From Cyclaneusma minus (Eukaryota; Ascomycota; Leotiomycetes; Marthamycetales; Marthamycetaceae): DNA of 64,000 nucleotides. Under the pieces are notes generated by a model. It saw only the letters and a list, made by a program, of their open reading frames with translations, was not told the DNA's origin and made no database searches. The position numbers were made by a program, and so were the translations under genes. Below are positions 45,958 through 60,149 of the stretch, piece after piece (position 1 is the stretch's first letter; each line of letters starts with the position of its first letter). The DNA lies in the NCBI GenBank assembly GCA_037179335.1, contig JAKZHN010000026.1, positions 434,001-498,000 of the forward strand. The letters run 5' to 3'.

Positions 45958-48900
45958 AATTTTAAAAATATTTATAAAGCTTGTTTTAATTATTTTAGCT
46001 TTTAAATTTTAATAGCTTAAATAAAATATAGCTTTTTATTTAAAAACTTGTATTTATAATATATAAATAAAATATAATTGCCATATTTATAAAAGCAGCT
46101 ATATTGTTTAAAAATTATATATTTAATATATAACTAAATAAATAATAAAGCTTTTATTATACTTTTTTTTAAAATATTTTCGCTTAACCATGTTTTATTG
46201 CTTCTTTATAATTTGGCTTATAAAATAAAAAATTAGCAAAAATTTTAATTTTTGCAATATATTTAATATTAAAATTATAAAATTCTAATTTATAGCCTAT
46301 TTTCTTTATTATTTATTAAAAACAATTATATTTATAAAATCATATAAATTATTACAATTTAAAAGCATTTAAATTTTATAATATATATTTTTAATATATT
46401 GCTTTTAATATTAAACCTTTTTTTTATAATTATAAGCAATTTGATATTATATATTTAATATATTAATTTTGCATTAATTAGCTTATAAAGGTAAAAAGCT
46501 ATTAAATATTAATAACATTATATTAAATTATTTAAAATTTTAAATTATTTTATAAAATTAAAATATTGCAATATTAGCTTATTTATAAATATATTTTTAA
46601 TATATTAAAAGGCCTTTTATATTTTTAAAAGCCATTTAAATAGGCTTTGTTTTTTGCTATTTATATTATTAATAAATTAATTAATTATAAATAATATAAA
46701 TTTATTATATTTTAAAATAAATCGCTTATAAAAATTAATTCATTTTAAAAATAATTGCGATTTAATATATATAATTAATATAAGCCATTTTTAAATAATA
46801 TATATTTCTTCAGCTTTATATATATATATATTATTTTCTTTTATTATAAAGCTTAAAAATAAAATTTTATTTATTTTAAATTTGTATTTATTTATTTATT
46901 TTTAAAAAAATGGTTTTTATAGCTTTTTGAATATATCTTTTATATATTATTATATTTATTAAAAAACAATTAAATATTATTAAAAAAAGTTATTACAATA
47001 ATATTTTAAAAAACGTTAAATATTATATTTATATAAGCTTAACATATAATTAATATATTTACCAATTTAAATAATATTATTAAATATTTAGGATAATTAT
47101 ATTTTATATAAAATACTGTTTTCTATTAATTTAGTTTTTATATATAAATTTTATAATATAAATTTTTAAAATTTAGCTTAATAAAGATTTTTGCTTGTTT
47201 TAATTTGATTAGAAATTTATTAATTAAAAAATATACAATAACTTTTAATAATAATAATATTTAATCCCCTATGATTAAGGCATAAATATAAGCCATTTAC
47301 CTTTAATATAAATAATATAAAAGCCTTTATTAGGCTTTTTAATTTATAAATCCGGTTTTTTATTAATATATTATTAAAATATTTTTATAATATAATTAGC
47401 TGCCTTTTAAATAATTTATAAATTGGCTTTAATTTTTATAATATAATCCCAATTAAAATATATAAATAATATACCAGCTTTTATTATATTAAAAATATTA
47501 TTAAAATAGCTTAATTGTTTTTAATTTTTAATTTCTAATTTCTAATTTTTAATTTTTAATTTTATTATGTATTTTTTGCGGGTATTTTTAATGCTTGGTA
47601 ACTTATAGCTTTAAAAGCATATTAAAATCCAATTCTTTTTGCTAAAATCTTGGTATTTTACCTAATATATATATAATAAAAATTTTATTTAAATTTATAA
47701 TATTTTTTATAAAAAACAGCTTTTTACTTATTTGGCTAAATATTATTTTGTATACTTTAATATTATATGTTTAGCTTTTATGCATAAAATATTTTATATA
47801 TAATAATGTTTTATCTATCATATTTAAAATATAAATTATTGCGCCTAGCTTGTTTAATTTATTTAACTTATTTTAAGCAATAATTTTATATTTAATTTGG
47901 CATTTATAAATAAAGCTGGCTTTAATCTAATTATAATATTTATTAACTGCTTATTTAAGCCAAAATATATTCAAATGCAAATTTCATAAATATGCAAATA
48001 TTTTATATATTTTAATGCTTTGGCTTTTTATATTATTTTTATTATTAAAAAGTTTAATAAAATTTTTATAATATTATTTAATTTTTATTTTATTTTTATC
48101 AAAAAAGCAAATTTATAAATATTATATATATATATATTAATTTAGTTTCATTTCTTTGCAAAGATTAATAATATAAAATTTAATTTAATTTATTATTAAT
48201 AAAAGCAAAAGCAAAATTTATATTTTAAATATTAATTATAATTAAGCAATTAATTATTATACGCTTTTGCCCTATAAAAAAAATTAGGCAATTATTGGCA
48301 GTTTCTTTTTTAATTATTATATTTATATTTATAATTTATAAAATTAGGGGTTTTATTTACGGCTTTTATAAAAAAGCCTTAACTATATTTATTTAAATTA
48401 TAATTATTGTAATTTCGGCTATAATTAAAATTATTTTTAAATAATTGGCTTTTTTTTGCGGCCGCCAAAACTATTATTATTTAAAATGTATGCTTTATTA
48501 CCGGGCTATTTATATTTATAAATTTTATATTTAAGCCTTTTTTTAATAAATACAATTAATTAGGCTATAATTATTAAAATTATAATTAAGGTATAAAAAA
48601 GCCGGCATTAATTTTAATTATATTATTAGCCTTTACTTTAGTGATAGCCGTTTTTTTTGGCTTTTATAATTAAATTAATATTAAATTGTTATATTATTTT
48701 TTAAAATATTATATAAATTTTATAATTTATTATAATTATTATATTGCGTTTTTAAATTATTTGTATTAAATATATTTTTGGCTTTAAATTGAACCTTGGC
48801 TTTATTTTTATATTTAATATTATTATAAAGCTTAAAAATAAATTAATCATTAAAAAATATAAAAAGCATATTTTCTATATAAAAAACAAAATTTCTATTT

Positions 48901-49747
48901 TATAATAATTCTTTTTAAGCCTTTTTAATAAATTAATTTAATATATATAATATACGCTATTGCTTTATATTTATTGCATTTGATATTAAATTTTTAAATT
49001 TCTTTTATATATTTTTTAAATTTTTGATTTATTTAATAATATTATTATGTAATATATATAAGGCCTTTAAATACAATTAAAATATAATAAATATAGATTA
49101 TATTTGTTTTTAAATTATTTTTAAAGTTATATATTAAAATAAGTTTATAAGCAATTAAATTATTTATAATATTTATATATATTGTATATATAATATAGCT
49201 TAATATTTAATATATATAAACTTTTGGGCATATAAAATCTTTTAGCAATTAATTGCTTATTATTAAAATTTAAATTAAATAGGCTATTATTATAAATAAG
49301 AATTGCAATTTTGGCTTGCAATTTTGCAATTTCTTTTTGGCTTTAAATTTCTAAATGGCTTATTAAATAATTGCAAAATTATTAAAATTTAAATTTGCTT
49401 TGCTTTAAATTAAGCTAAAACCAAAAGCAAAAACTTAATTAATTTTAATTTTATATAATATATCCGCATTTTTAATTAAAACGCTTTAATTATTAATAAT
49501 GGTAATATATTTATTAATATTATTAATAAATCCATTATTGCTTTTATTAAACGCGGTTTTTAAATTTTGCCTATAAATTTTGCCGGCATTATTATTAATA
49601 TTAAGCTTTTTTAGAATTGGGCAAAATTAACTTTTAAGGCTTTTAACAAAGTTTTTATAAATAGAATTATTGCTAAATTTGCGGCTAATAAATTGAATAA
49701 TTATTATTTTGCCAAATTATTGCTTTTTAAAATAAAAGCGGGTATTT

Positions 49748-49973
49748 TATTATAATAATTAAAAATAAATTAATAAATAAGGGTATAATACATGTATTTC
49801 TTAATTATAAAAAATAGTTATTATCCTTTTTGAATAAAAATGGCAGCATTTAAATATTATGCACTAAAACTCTTGCTTAGCTTCCTTAATAAACAACGCT
49901 CTTCTCCTGCGTACCTTTAGCGCACGTGCCTCGTGGGGTGCCCGCAGGGCGCCCTCCTCGGCCCCGTGTGACA
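49748..49973 (-). repeat. LTR of Gypsy 1, right copy
   Basis: Its left half is AT-mutated, while its right end (about 49,890-49,973) is unmutated and GC-rich, containing GTGGGGTGCCCGCAGGGCGC and ending CCCCGTGTGACA. Confidence 0.85.
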
Positions 49974-50509
49974 ATTGTCCGGATTTAAAATAAATGGCTA
50001 TAAAATTTATTATTAAATGGGATAAAGAGATTTTTGGCGGAATTATAAATTTAAAATTAATGAATAATTTTTGTAGTTTCCAAAATATGTTAAATAAATT
50101 TTCTAACCGCTATTATATTGGCAAATTAATACTGGCAAAAGAAAGGCCTAAAAGCCCTTTTTAAATTAAAAAATATTTGTAGATAAGCCAGTTAAAAATG
50201 CTAAATTAAAAGTAATAATTTTAGCCATTAATTAAGATGAATAAATAAAAGCAATATTTTATTTTAAATTTTAATTAGAATACTTATCTTTTAAAAAATT
50301 TATTATAAAAATTCCAGAAAATATTATTAATATAGTAAATGCCTTTAAATAAAAATATATTAATGCTATAAATATAAGCGCTATAAATGTTAATAAGGCA
50401 TTTTTGGCTGTTTTTATTATTTATAAGCGGCTGTCATTTAAAGCTTTAAAAAATCTTTTTGCAAAAATAATTAATAAATAGAAATATTTGAAATATAATA
50501 TTATTAAAG

Positions 50510-52133
50510 CCAAATCTTATATAGAAATTGATTTTTAGAAGTCTTTATAGCAATTATAGCTGAAAATAAAATTAATTTGCACGAGTTTGCTTTTTTTGCT
50601 AAAAAAAATCTCGGTATTTTTATTTTAAAAATTTATAAAAAGGCTGTAAATAATCTTTTATATAAGAATAATTAAAAAAAAAGGCTATTATAATAAAATT
50701 TAAAAATTAATAATATTTGAATTAAAATAGCTATGCAAATAGCCTTTAATTTAAGTTTTGTTAAATAAATATTTATTATTAAATTAAATTTAAATGGCAT
50801 TTTGAGAAAATACAGAGCCCGCTTAATAATTCGCGGTTTTATTTGAATTTATAAAAGGAATTTTTTCAATATACTTTTACCAATAACTTATATAAATATA
50901 TTTAAAATGTTTTTAGCTATTATAATTTAGCAAAATATAAAATGCCGCTATTTTAATATTAGCAATGCTTTTACTAACGCTGAATTTAAAAAATTTATAT
51001 ATTTGGCTTTTTTAAATAAAGTAATTATTAAATCTGGCTATATTTTCCACTTAATTAAGATTTGTATAGCTTTAAGCAAGCAATTAGAAATTGGAATTGC
51101 GTAATTAAATTTAAAATTGTTAAATTTGGTTTTAAATAAAATTTTAATAATTTTTGTTTTTTTATTAATAAAAATAAAAATATAATTATTTTAATTAATA
51201 TTAATAATATTATAGCAGCTGCCAAATTAAATATGACTTTTAATAAACTTTTTGCCCTGCTATTTATTAAATTTATTGCTAAAGATTTGAAAAAAATTAT
51301 AAGCAGTAAATTATTAAAAGTTTTATAAATTAATTAAAAATAATACATCAATAATTTTTATATAGAATTTAGATTTTTAATTGGCAAAACAAAATTATAT
51401 ATTGTTTTTATAAATAATAGCAATGCAATAAATGTTGTTAAAAGAAACTAATATATTAGAGAAAATTGGAAAAGCTAATATATTTTATAGTTTTAATAAA
51501 ATTTAATATTTATTATATTGCAAAAAAATTAAATTAATTTATAGCTAATTTTTATAAGCAATATGATTTAGGGTTAAATTGGCGATTGCGCTATTTTAAA
51601 ATTATAGCAAATTAAAGAATTAAATATAGACTAAAAGAAATAGGAAAAAGCAAATTAAAGGTTTATAATAACGCTTTTTATAAATTGTGTTTTAATAGAA
51701 AAAGCATTAGAGATTTTATAGCTATGCTTTTAAAAAGTTTAATATTATGATTAAGCAGAAAGTAAAAAAGCATTTTTATATTTATTTATAAAATTAAATA
51801 TGAAGCGATTATTGCAAATGCCAAATAAAAATAATAAATTATTTAAATGCTAAAAGATATTGGATATAGTAAATTAACAAAAAAAAAATTATATATGAAA
51901 AAAAGTGCTATAGTTTTTATTAAAAGTTTTGAGCTTTATAAAAAATTCAAATATATTAATACTGTTTATTATTTTATTACAAAGCTAAAAAATAATTGCA
52001 AATAATAAATAATTTATATTAATATTTAAAATATAATTGCAAATAAATTTACTAAGGTATTATAAAGGGTTTAATTTGCAAAATTTGAAAAGCTATTGGG
52101 ATTGAAAAATAAAAGTTTAGGCGAGAAAAACAA
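50510..52133 (+). pseudogene. Ty1/Copia pol remnant B (RT and C-terminus)
   Basis: The RT region starts near AKSYIEIDF at about 50,510. KYRARLIIRGF lies at about 50,806 (family form YKARLVARGF), and NISNAFTNAEFKKFIYL at about 50,957 (family form DVKTAFLNGEL..EIYM). ICIALSKQLE and a YVDDI-like position (ILININNIIAA) follow. The end resembles the Copia terminus TKPLxxxKFxKFxxxLGL (FAKFEKLLGLKN near 52,080). A purine-rich stretch and TGCTATACATAGTGGG at about 52,136 may mark the 3' LTR start. The upstream part (49,974-50,510) is probably the rest of the same element, but its motifs are not clear to me. Confidence 0.72.
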
Positions 52134-52500
52134 ATGCTATACATAGTGGGTATTAAATATAGAGAGATAAGGCTATAAAAAAGCATTATAAAATAAAAGA
52201 AATTAGGATTCGGGGAAGCTATATTATTAAAAATTAGGGAGAGTACTAAAATGCCTTTTTAATAATTTGAATTCACCTTTTACTAAGATATTTTAATTAT
52301 ATACAGGGGATTATGCCATTTTTATACGTATAAGCGAGAAAGAAATGCATAATCTTTTCAAGCTATAAAGTAGCCTTTTTTCTTTAATACAACAAATTTG
52401 ACGGGTCTAGCCCACATTGGATTTAAACACTCTTTTATTTAAGCCAATATTATTATTCTTGCGCTAGTATTTTGCAGCTTTTATCAAATAAAGATAATTG
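52134..52500. other. Junction of Copia B and Copia C remnants
   Basis: It includes a short less-mutated patch around 52,390-52,430 (GACGGGTCTAGCCCACATTG). A 3' LTR of Copia B is likely at its left, unproven. Confidence 0.35.
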
Positions 52501-53608
52501 CTAGGTAAAAAACTCAATTTAAAAACTTTAATAATTTCGGCGGCAAGCAAATCGGATATATTATTATTATTAATTTTAATATAATTATTGGTTAAAGTAA
52601 ATACTGGGATTTTTATTTTTGGAACGGCTTTTATATATGGGTTTTTTATTTTTTTTAAAAGAAAGCGCTGGTAATTGGTTTTGAAAATATAAATTTAAAA
52701 GCATTTAAATTGGCGGCTAAAATATTTATAAAACTTGGTATATTTTACATTATACCGGATATATTATATTATGATATTCCTAATACATTATAATTAAAGC
52801 TTTATACTATACCAATTAATTTTTTAAAAATTGGCCTTTTTTCAAATTTAATTTCCGCTAATTTTAACAATTTATTTTATATAGTATTTAATAATATAAA
52901 TTATATTATAGCATTTAGCATAGCAGTAAAACGCAATATAAGTTTTGTTATAAATAAACCAATAAAAATATAATTGCCATTGGTATTTTTAGCAAATCGC
53001 TTTTTACTATTGCTATTTTTAAAGCTCAAAAAACAATTAATAGGATTTTGGTCTAAATAATCATTTAATATTCCTTATTTTTTAAAAATATTGGAAATTC
53101 GCAAATTAATAATTTTTCTAAATATTAATTCCATTATTTGCAAATAGCTCATTCAAATAATCTTTTTATATTTAAAATAAATAAATTTTAAATTGCTTAA
53201 TGATAGCTTTAAAATAATTTATAAAAATATAAATGCTTTTGATATTAATTAGCTTCTTATGCCAATGCTTTTTTTTTCCCCTAAATTAATATAAGTATAA
53301 TATTTAACGCCAAATACCTTAATATAATTAATAAGAAATATAATACCAATTCAAGCTTTTTTAAACAAATCTTATAGCTATTAATTATTAAATTTATAAG
53401 GTATTAATTCTATATATATATATATTATATTTAATTGCTTTATTTCAGAATTTAAATAGCAATTAATTCTTTTAAATAAAATATAAAAATTGGCTTCGGC
53501 AATTTAAATACTTTTTTTTGGCAATCTTATTTTAATATAAAAAAGCGGGAATTATATACTAGTATTTAATAATTTTATTATTATTTTATTTTTTAATAAT
53601 TTTAAAAA
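52500..53608 (-). pseudogene. Ty1/Copia pol remnant C, downstream part
   Basis: On the minus strand the translation continues the integrase of Copia C. IKVFGVKYYTYINLGEKKSI (about 53,270-53,330) matches the Copia form LRVFGCRAYVHIPKEKR. Farther on, the translation is open-ended and decayed. The upstream part of the same gene lies beyond Gypsy 2, from 60,145. Confidence 0.65.
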
Positions 53609-53613
53609 GCTCC
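53609..53613. repeat. Target-site duplication of Gypsy 2, left
   Basis: GCTCC directly before the LTR; repeated at 60,145-60,149. Confidence 0.9.
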
Positions 53614-53812
53614 TATCACGGTGTAAAACGAAGGCAGGTCCTAGGAAATAGCGACGTTAATTTATAAAAAAGAGAAAACAAACCAGAGAAGCTTAAAAGC
53701 TATATATAAACGCCAAGCGCCAAGCCCGAGGCGTGGTAATAATAGCCCAAAGGTAGGCGGTTAACCGGGATAAAGCGGTTATATAATTAAAAAATAATAT
53801 AATACCGTAATA
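53614..53812 (-). repeat. LTR of Gypsy 2, left copy
   Basis: 199 bp. The first 150 bp are little mutated; the last 50 bp (from about 53,765) are AT-converted relative to the right copy. Confidence 0.92.
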
Positions 53813-56800
53813 CTATTCTTTTTTAAATGGCTATTTATTTTCAAATAGCTTTAAAATAATTATAAATTTCGAAATATTATAGTTCAAAAAAAAATGCGTT
53901 GATAGTTTCAAATCATTAAATAAATCAATATTCTACAATAAAAACCTATAAAATTAATTTCCGTATACAATTTAAAGCTAATATCCAAATTGCAATTTTT
54001 TTGAATTTATTACGGCTTTTATAAACTGGCTTTTTAATTAAAGCTATTTAAATAGCTATTAAAGCTTTAAATTTAAAGGGCTTATTAATTTTTTTTATAT
54101 GCTTATTGCTTAATAAATACTAGCAATTTTGGCTTTTGGGGTAATTTTATATATTAGTTTTATAAAAGCTTTTTTTAGCCAAATAAATCCTTTTGAGGCT
54201 GCTAAAAAAATGGTGCTTTTATTTTATTAAATAAATTAGTCCGGCTTTTTTATTTTAATTATAAATATTTAGAATTTTATTAAATTCCTAATGTTTTTTT
54301 GATTCTTTAATGCCGTTTGTTTTTAAAAATATAGCTATAAATATTGCGTTTTTTAAAATAATTAATTTTATTTTAATTAAATAATTTCAAAAAAATTAGC
54401 TTTAGCCGAAAAAAGAAATGTTTTCCATAGATTTAAATAATTTAAATTAATAAGCTTGGCCGTTTTTATAAAGTTTTTAAATTTGCTAAAGGCCGATTTC
54501 TTTTTATAAAATAATTAATTTTTATATTTTTGGTATTAATATGAACCAATTGGCCCTTTATATAGCGCAAAGCTTTAAAATAGCGAATATCGGTATATTT
54601 TTTATATTCATTAATTAATTGCTATATTAAGGCTTTAAATTGGTTTGAAATTTTAATTAAATAATTCGCAATAATATTAGCTTTATAAAATTGTTTTTTT
54701 GGGCCAAAAATATTATAAAAAAGCAGGAATTTAAAACTTTTATACCTATACAAAGGTGGAATTTATAATTTGCAAAAAATAATATTATATTTATAAGTTT
54801 AAATATTTAATTATTAAAAGCGAATTTAGCTAGCAAAAGCTAATTTACCCAATTATTTTAATAGAAAAGTATAAAGGCTTGGAAATATTGCTTTAAAATA
54901 GCATTAAAGCATCTGGTTTAATTATTAATTTTAAGGTAAAAGAAAAAAGGCTTAAAAGCTATACCTAATTATTTTAATAGATATTTCCAGAATTTTAAAA
55001 TAAATCAAATGCTTTTATTAAGAATAATATTATTAGGAATTTTATATAAGCAATAAATATTAGAAATAAATATATTAACTAGCTTTTTAATTAAAACGCC
55101 GGCAATAGAAATAAAATATTGCATTTTAATTAATTGGTATATTATAATTAAACTATGCTAAAATATTTTTTATAGCATTTATATTTGAAAAATGGTATAA
55201 TATAATTAATAAAAATATTAAATTAAGCTTTATATAAAACAATTAAAAATTAAATGGAATTAAATGGTAAAAAATATAAACCTTTTATTTAATTATATAA
55301 TTAATAGGCTTTAATATAGCTAGCAATATTTTTCACTATTCTTTGCTATTAATAATATTAGGTAATTATAAATAATATTTTAATTTATTTCGGATAGCCA
55401 ATTAATATTGCAAAATATATATAATAAATTATTTAAATTTAAAGGCCAAATATATTTGGTAAAATAATAAATTAATTTTTTAATAAAATCTGTTATTTTT
55501 TTAATTATAAAATTTGCTATTTGCTAGTGGACTTTTTTTATAATTGCTTAGGCTATTTGCAAATTATTTTATTTTTTAAGGCTTTTAAAACGGATTTCGC
55601 AATTTGCAATAAGCGGTAAGCGTTTTAAATAATTTTATTAATTAATTATTTAAAATTTGAAATTATTATAGGAAATAATAATAAAAAATTAAAATTAAAA
55701 ATTAAAAGCAAATTTTCCAAAATTTCAAAACTAAAGCGAGTTTTTAAAAATAGTATCTATTAGCAATATTGCAAATAATTATTAAATTTGTTTTCAAATA
55801 TATTTTTAATTTTGCGGCTAAGAATATTAAATAAAATAGCTTGCTTATTAAAATAATAAATAATTTGGAAATTAAAATTTAAAAAAGTTTAAACTATTAA
55901 ATTTAGCGTTAATTAAAGGCTTTAATAGTTATAAATATATATAGATTTTAATAATTAATTTTTAATCCAATTTATTTTTAAGCTTTATAAATTTTCGGAG
56001 CCTATTGTTTCAAAGCTTTAATAATTGCTAAAAGCTTTTTATTATAGATTTTATAATTATATTTAGCCGCCAAATATTTTATAAGAGAAAAGCTATAAAT
56101 TAAAATATATTATTATCTTTGAATTAAAAGAAATACCGTCCGAAACCTAATTAAAAGTATTAATTTTAAAACTAATTTATTGGAAATAATTAAATAAAAC
56201 CAAAATAAAAACAATGGTAAAAGCCGCTTTAAAAAAATTAAAGAATTTTTACTTAGCTATTCCCTACATCTAGATCTTTTTTTAATTAAAATATAAAGCG
56301 GTGCTAAAATTTTTAAAAAATCATATATAAATTATTAATAAAAATTTGCAAAACCTAGAAATTGCTGTAAATTTTTAAATTTTATTAATGGTTTTTATTT
56401 TATAATAGCCTTACTTTTATTAGGATTTATTTTAATGCTATCTAAAATAATATATAAATTTAAATATTTTATTTTAGTAATTTTAAATTCGCATTTATTA
56501 ATATTAATTGAAAGGCCAATATTAATTAATTTACAAATAATTTTTAATATATATTGCCAATATTTTTAAATAAAGGTAGATATTATTAAAAGCAGCGATA
56601 ATATCCAATTCAATATAAATTCTAGCACGGCAAATAGCATTTATTTTGTTTTATTTAAGAAAAACAAATATTAACTTTTAATTATAATATTATTTAAGCT
56701 TTTATAATTTTAGCAAATTGATGTACCATTGCTTAGCTTAGCAATTAATATAAATGGCGAAATATATTTTAATTTCAACTTTTAATTAATTTTTTTATTT

Positions 56801-59800
56801 AATTAATTATTTAGCTATTTACAAATATATTTAAGCTTAATTAAAAATAGGGGACGATTTTTATAATATAAAAATTTACTTTCCGGCATTAATTTAATTT
56901 TACAATTAAATGCCCAGCAAAAAAGAAATTTATTAGCGTTTATAATAAAAATCCGGCTATTATATTATAAAGCTATTTTAAAAGCTTTAATTTAATATTA
57001 AGTTTTAATAATTTAGATTTTTTAGCTAGAAATTTATTAATATGAGCTTTAGTAATTTAATTAAAAGCTAGTAAATAAAATTGGCAATAAAAAAAGTTAT
57101 AAAAAACCGGAGAAAAGCTTTAAAAATAAACTGAATTAACTATATTAAATAGGGCATTTTTAAAAACGGAATTTGAAATATTAAAAAATGTTTAATTAGG
57201 AAGAAATTTCGCTTAATTATTATAATACGATTAAATTTATACTATAAAATTTGCGTTATTTAAATCTTTCGCTATTTATAAAAAAAATCTGGGCTGCTAT
57301 TATTTTCATGTTATTTATATTAGGCCGAAAATAATAGAAATTAAGCATTAATTAAGAAAATAGTAAAAAAACATTTAATTACAAAAATGGTTTTTTGCTA
57401 ATTTCTTTTATAGCAATGCAAATTTTAGCGCTTGTTTTTGGCTTAATAATTGCAAATAAAAAATAGTATAGCAATTAAGCAGATTTGGTTTTTGATTTTT
57501 AATAATATATAGCTTATAAAATTATATTAGCATTTTAAAATAAGCTTAGATTCAATATTGAGCGTTAAATAGCAATTATTTAAAAATTATTACTAATATT
57601 GCTTCATATAATATTTTGAACTATTAAAACGAATAGAAATTAAATGGATTTTAATTAAATATAAAAGGGAATTATTTATAATGCTTTTAATCGAAAAGAA
57701 TTTATAATTTAATAAAAATGCCGATATAGCTTTAATTAATATAAACTAGATTTAAAAAAAACAATTGCTTTAATAATATAAAAAGCGCTATTTAAGCTGT
57801 TTAAAATTTTAATTAATATTAGAATTATAAAGCAAAAATTATAAGCAATTAAAAATAATTGGTATAATTTTAATTAATTTGGTAATAAAAAATATTTATT
57901 TTTTATATATTTTTAAGTCCGGATTAAAGCACTAATAATTTTAGTTATAATAGTATTCGTCTTTTTATTTGCTAAAGCAAATAGCCTATATTTATACAAA
58001 AAAAATAAAAAAAATATTATTTTATAAAATTTTAATTAATAAATCCGATGCCAAAATAGCCGTTATTAATTAAAATATTTATAAAAAAGCTAATGCATTT
58101 AAAAACTAAAAATAAACCAATAAAACTTAAATTCGCAAAATTAGTTAAGCAAATATAAAGAGATTTAATATTATATATAAAATATTAAAAATTTAAATAA
58201 AAAAACGGCAATTAATTAATTATAAAATGCTTTTCAGCAATAATTTAAATTAAAAGATTGCTATTTTTTTGCTGGCTATTTTATTTAATAATAATAAAGA
58301 CTTTATAAATCAATTGCTGATTATCAAATAATATTACAATTAATAAGCGGGATTTTTAAAACAAGAAAAACTGATAATTATTTTTAATATTACTAATAAT
58401 TATTTTTTATAATCGCGATTTTTCAAAACGCCGCTATTATAAAATTGGCCAAATTAAAAATTGTATTAAATTGCAAATATAAATATATATAAATTTTAAC
58501 CCAAATTATAAGCATTGGCGGCGGTTTTTTAAAATCAATAATTAATTTAATAATTCGCCTTTTTATAATAAAAATAAAGCTTAAATTGCTAATAATAGGC
58601 TTTTTGCTTTTTTTTAAATATATTTTAAAAAACCTTAAAAGACGCAAAAACATTTATAGAATTGCCAAGATTTTTAAAAGGCTAAGAATTAATAATGCGC
58701 TAAAAAGCAAAATTTTAAAGCTTGGATTAATAATTGATAATACCGCTGAATTTAATTAATTAATTATATATAAAGGCTTTTAAATTAATAATACAGCTGC
58801 GCTTAATATAATTTTTATTATAAAACTAATTGGAGATTTTTTAATATATAAACATTCTTTTATTATAATTAATTTTTTCGAAAACCACGTAAAAAAAACA
58901 AGCGCGGGCTGCAAGCAATTTCTTTTTTATAAAATTTAACAATTTTAAACTTAAAAATAAATTTGGTTTAAGCCGCTTTAAAATTAAATTTCGCAAAAAA
59001 AGCGGGAAAAATTATTATTTTTATTTATTTTAGGCTTTTTTAGTTATTTTTGGCTTTTTTAACTTTATTAAAAATAATATATATTTTTTAAAATGCGGCC
59101 AAAATATTTTTAGCTATTTATTAAGGCTAAACGCTTAAATTATCAAAAATTATAAAAATTAATTTAAAATCAATACTCTATTAAAAAAAAATTGGCCGCC
59201 TAATTTATTAGCAATACATTTAAGAACAAATCGGTATTAAAAATTAAAATATTAATGGTAAAAGTCTCGCGGATATTAAAAACGAAATTAAGGAATTTTT
59301 CTTGGTATTTTAAAGGCTTAATTTTATCGTCTATAAATTTATTAAAATTAAACGCTTAATAATAGTAATTATTAAAAATAATACTATTATTAATATATAT
59401 ATATATATATATATTTAAATTGCGTAAGTTTTCAACAACAAAATTAAATGGCTTTATATTTTTAAATTAAAAATGCAATAATTTAAATTAAATTGGCATT
59501 AAAATAGCGCTAAATTTTAATATGCTTAAAATATACGCAATTAATAAAACCGGTAAAGATTAATAAAAAAAACTTGGAATTAATAATATTAAAGGCTAGA
59601 TTAATATTATAAAAAACATTTAAAATTAGAATTTGCAATTGCAATTGCAGAATCAAATTAATAAGCTTAAAAACCTTATATAAAGGCTATATAAAAGCGG
59701 CAAAGCTTTTTAAAATTAATAATAAAATGAAATTTATTAGTAATTATTTTAAAATAGTTTAAAAATTTGGCTGGCAAAAATTGGCAATAATTAAAATTAG

Positions 59801-59945
59801 AATTAGTAGATTTTTATTAATATTTTATATTGGTTTTAGCGAAAACTAAAACAATTGGCTTATTTAAAGCGGAAAATAAAAATTCAAATCAAATTAAACT
59901 AAATTAAAAATAAAAGCAAAGCAATTAATAATAGGTAAATTAAAT

Positions 59946-60144
59946 TATTATAATATAAAATAAAAGCAGATTTTAAAAAATAGCGACGTTAATTTATAAA
60001 AGAGAAAACAAAGGCCAAAAAAGCTTAAAAGCTATATATAAACGCCAAGGGCCAAGCCCGGGGCGTGGTGGTGGTGGCCCAAGGGTAGGGGGTCGACCGG
60101 GACGAAGCGGTCATGTGACCAAGGAACGGCATGGTGCCGTGATA
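59946..60144 (-). repeat. LTR of Gypsy 2, right copy
   Basis: 199 bp. The first 35 bp differ from the left copy only by C-to-T and G-to-A changes, while the outer end (60,045-60,144) is unmutated and GC-rich. On the minus strand it is the 5' LTR and contains TTTATATATAGC, a possible TATA box. Confidence 0.92.
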
Positions 60145-60149
60145 GCTCC
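60145..60149. repeat. Target-site duplication of Gypsy 2, right
   Basis: GCTCC directly after the LTR, identical to the left copy. Confidence 0.9.

Larger units (their letters stand above)
42628..49973 (-). mobile_element. Ty3/Gypsy LTR retrotransposon 1, RIP-degraded
   Basis: Direct LTRs of 225-226 bp bound a 6.9-kb interior. The interior is so AT-rich that few domains can be read. On the minus strand at about 47,060-47,480 a Gypsy reverse transcriptase N-part is recognisable: KLKPIYKLFKRQL, then FILFILKVNGLYLCLNHRGL (matching the family's LFVKKKDGxLRLCVDYRGLN) and TKLIENSILYKI. This sets the element on the minus strand. No open frame survives. The outer bases differ (AATAG against ATTGT), so no target duplication is evident. 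Confidence 0.8.
53614..60144 (-). mobile_element. Ty3/Gypsy LTR retrotransposon 2, RIP-degraded, structurally complete
   Basis: A 6,531-bp element with two 199-bp LTRs and the 5-bp duplication GCTCC. Tips read TATCACGG...CCGTGATA, explained as RIP of TGTCACGG...CCGTGACA. Minus-strand reading: an RT N-part at about 56,870-56,940 (MPESKFLYYKNRPLFL, LKYICK), then RARIYIELDIIAAFN (family TKLDLRxAYN) at about 56,620, INKCEFKITKIKYLNLYI, NLQQFLGFANFY at about 56,345-56,375, and LKILAPLYILIKK. The interval at about 54,500-55,600 is in the place of RNase H and integrase but is poorly readable. No intact frame remains. It sits inside the Copia C integrase. Confidence 0.9.
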
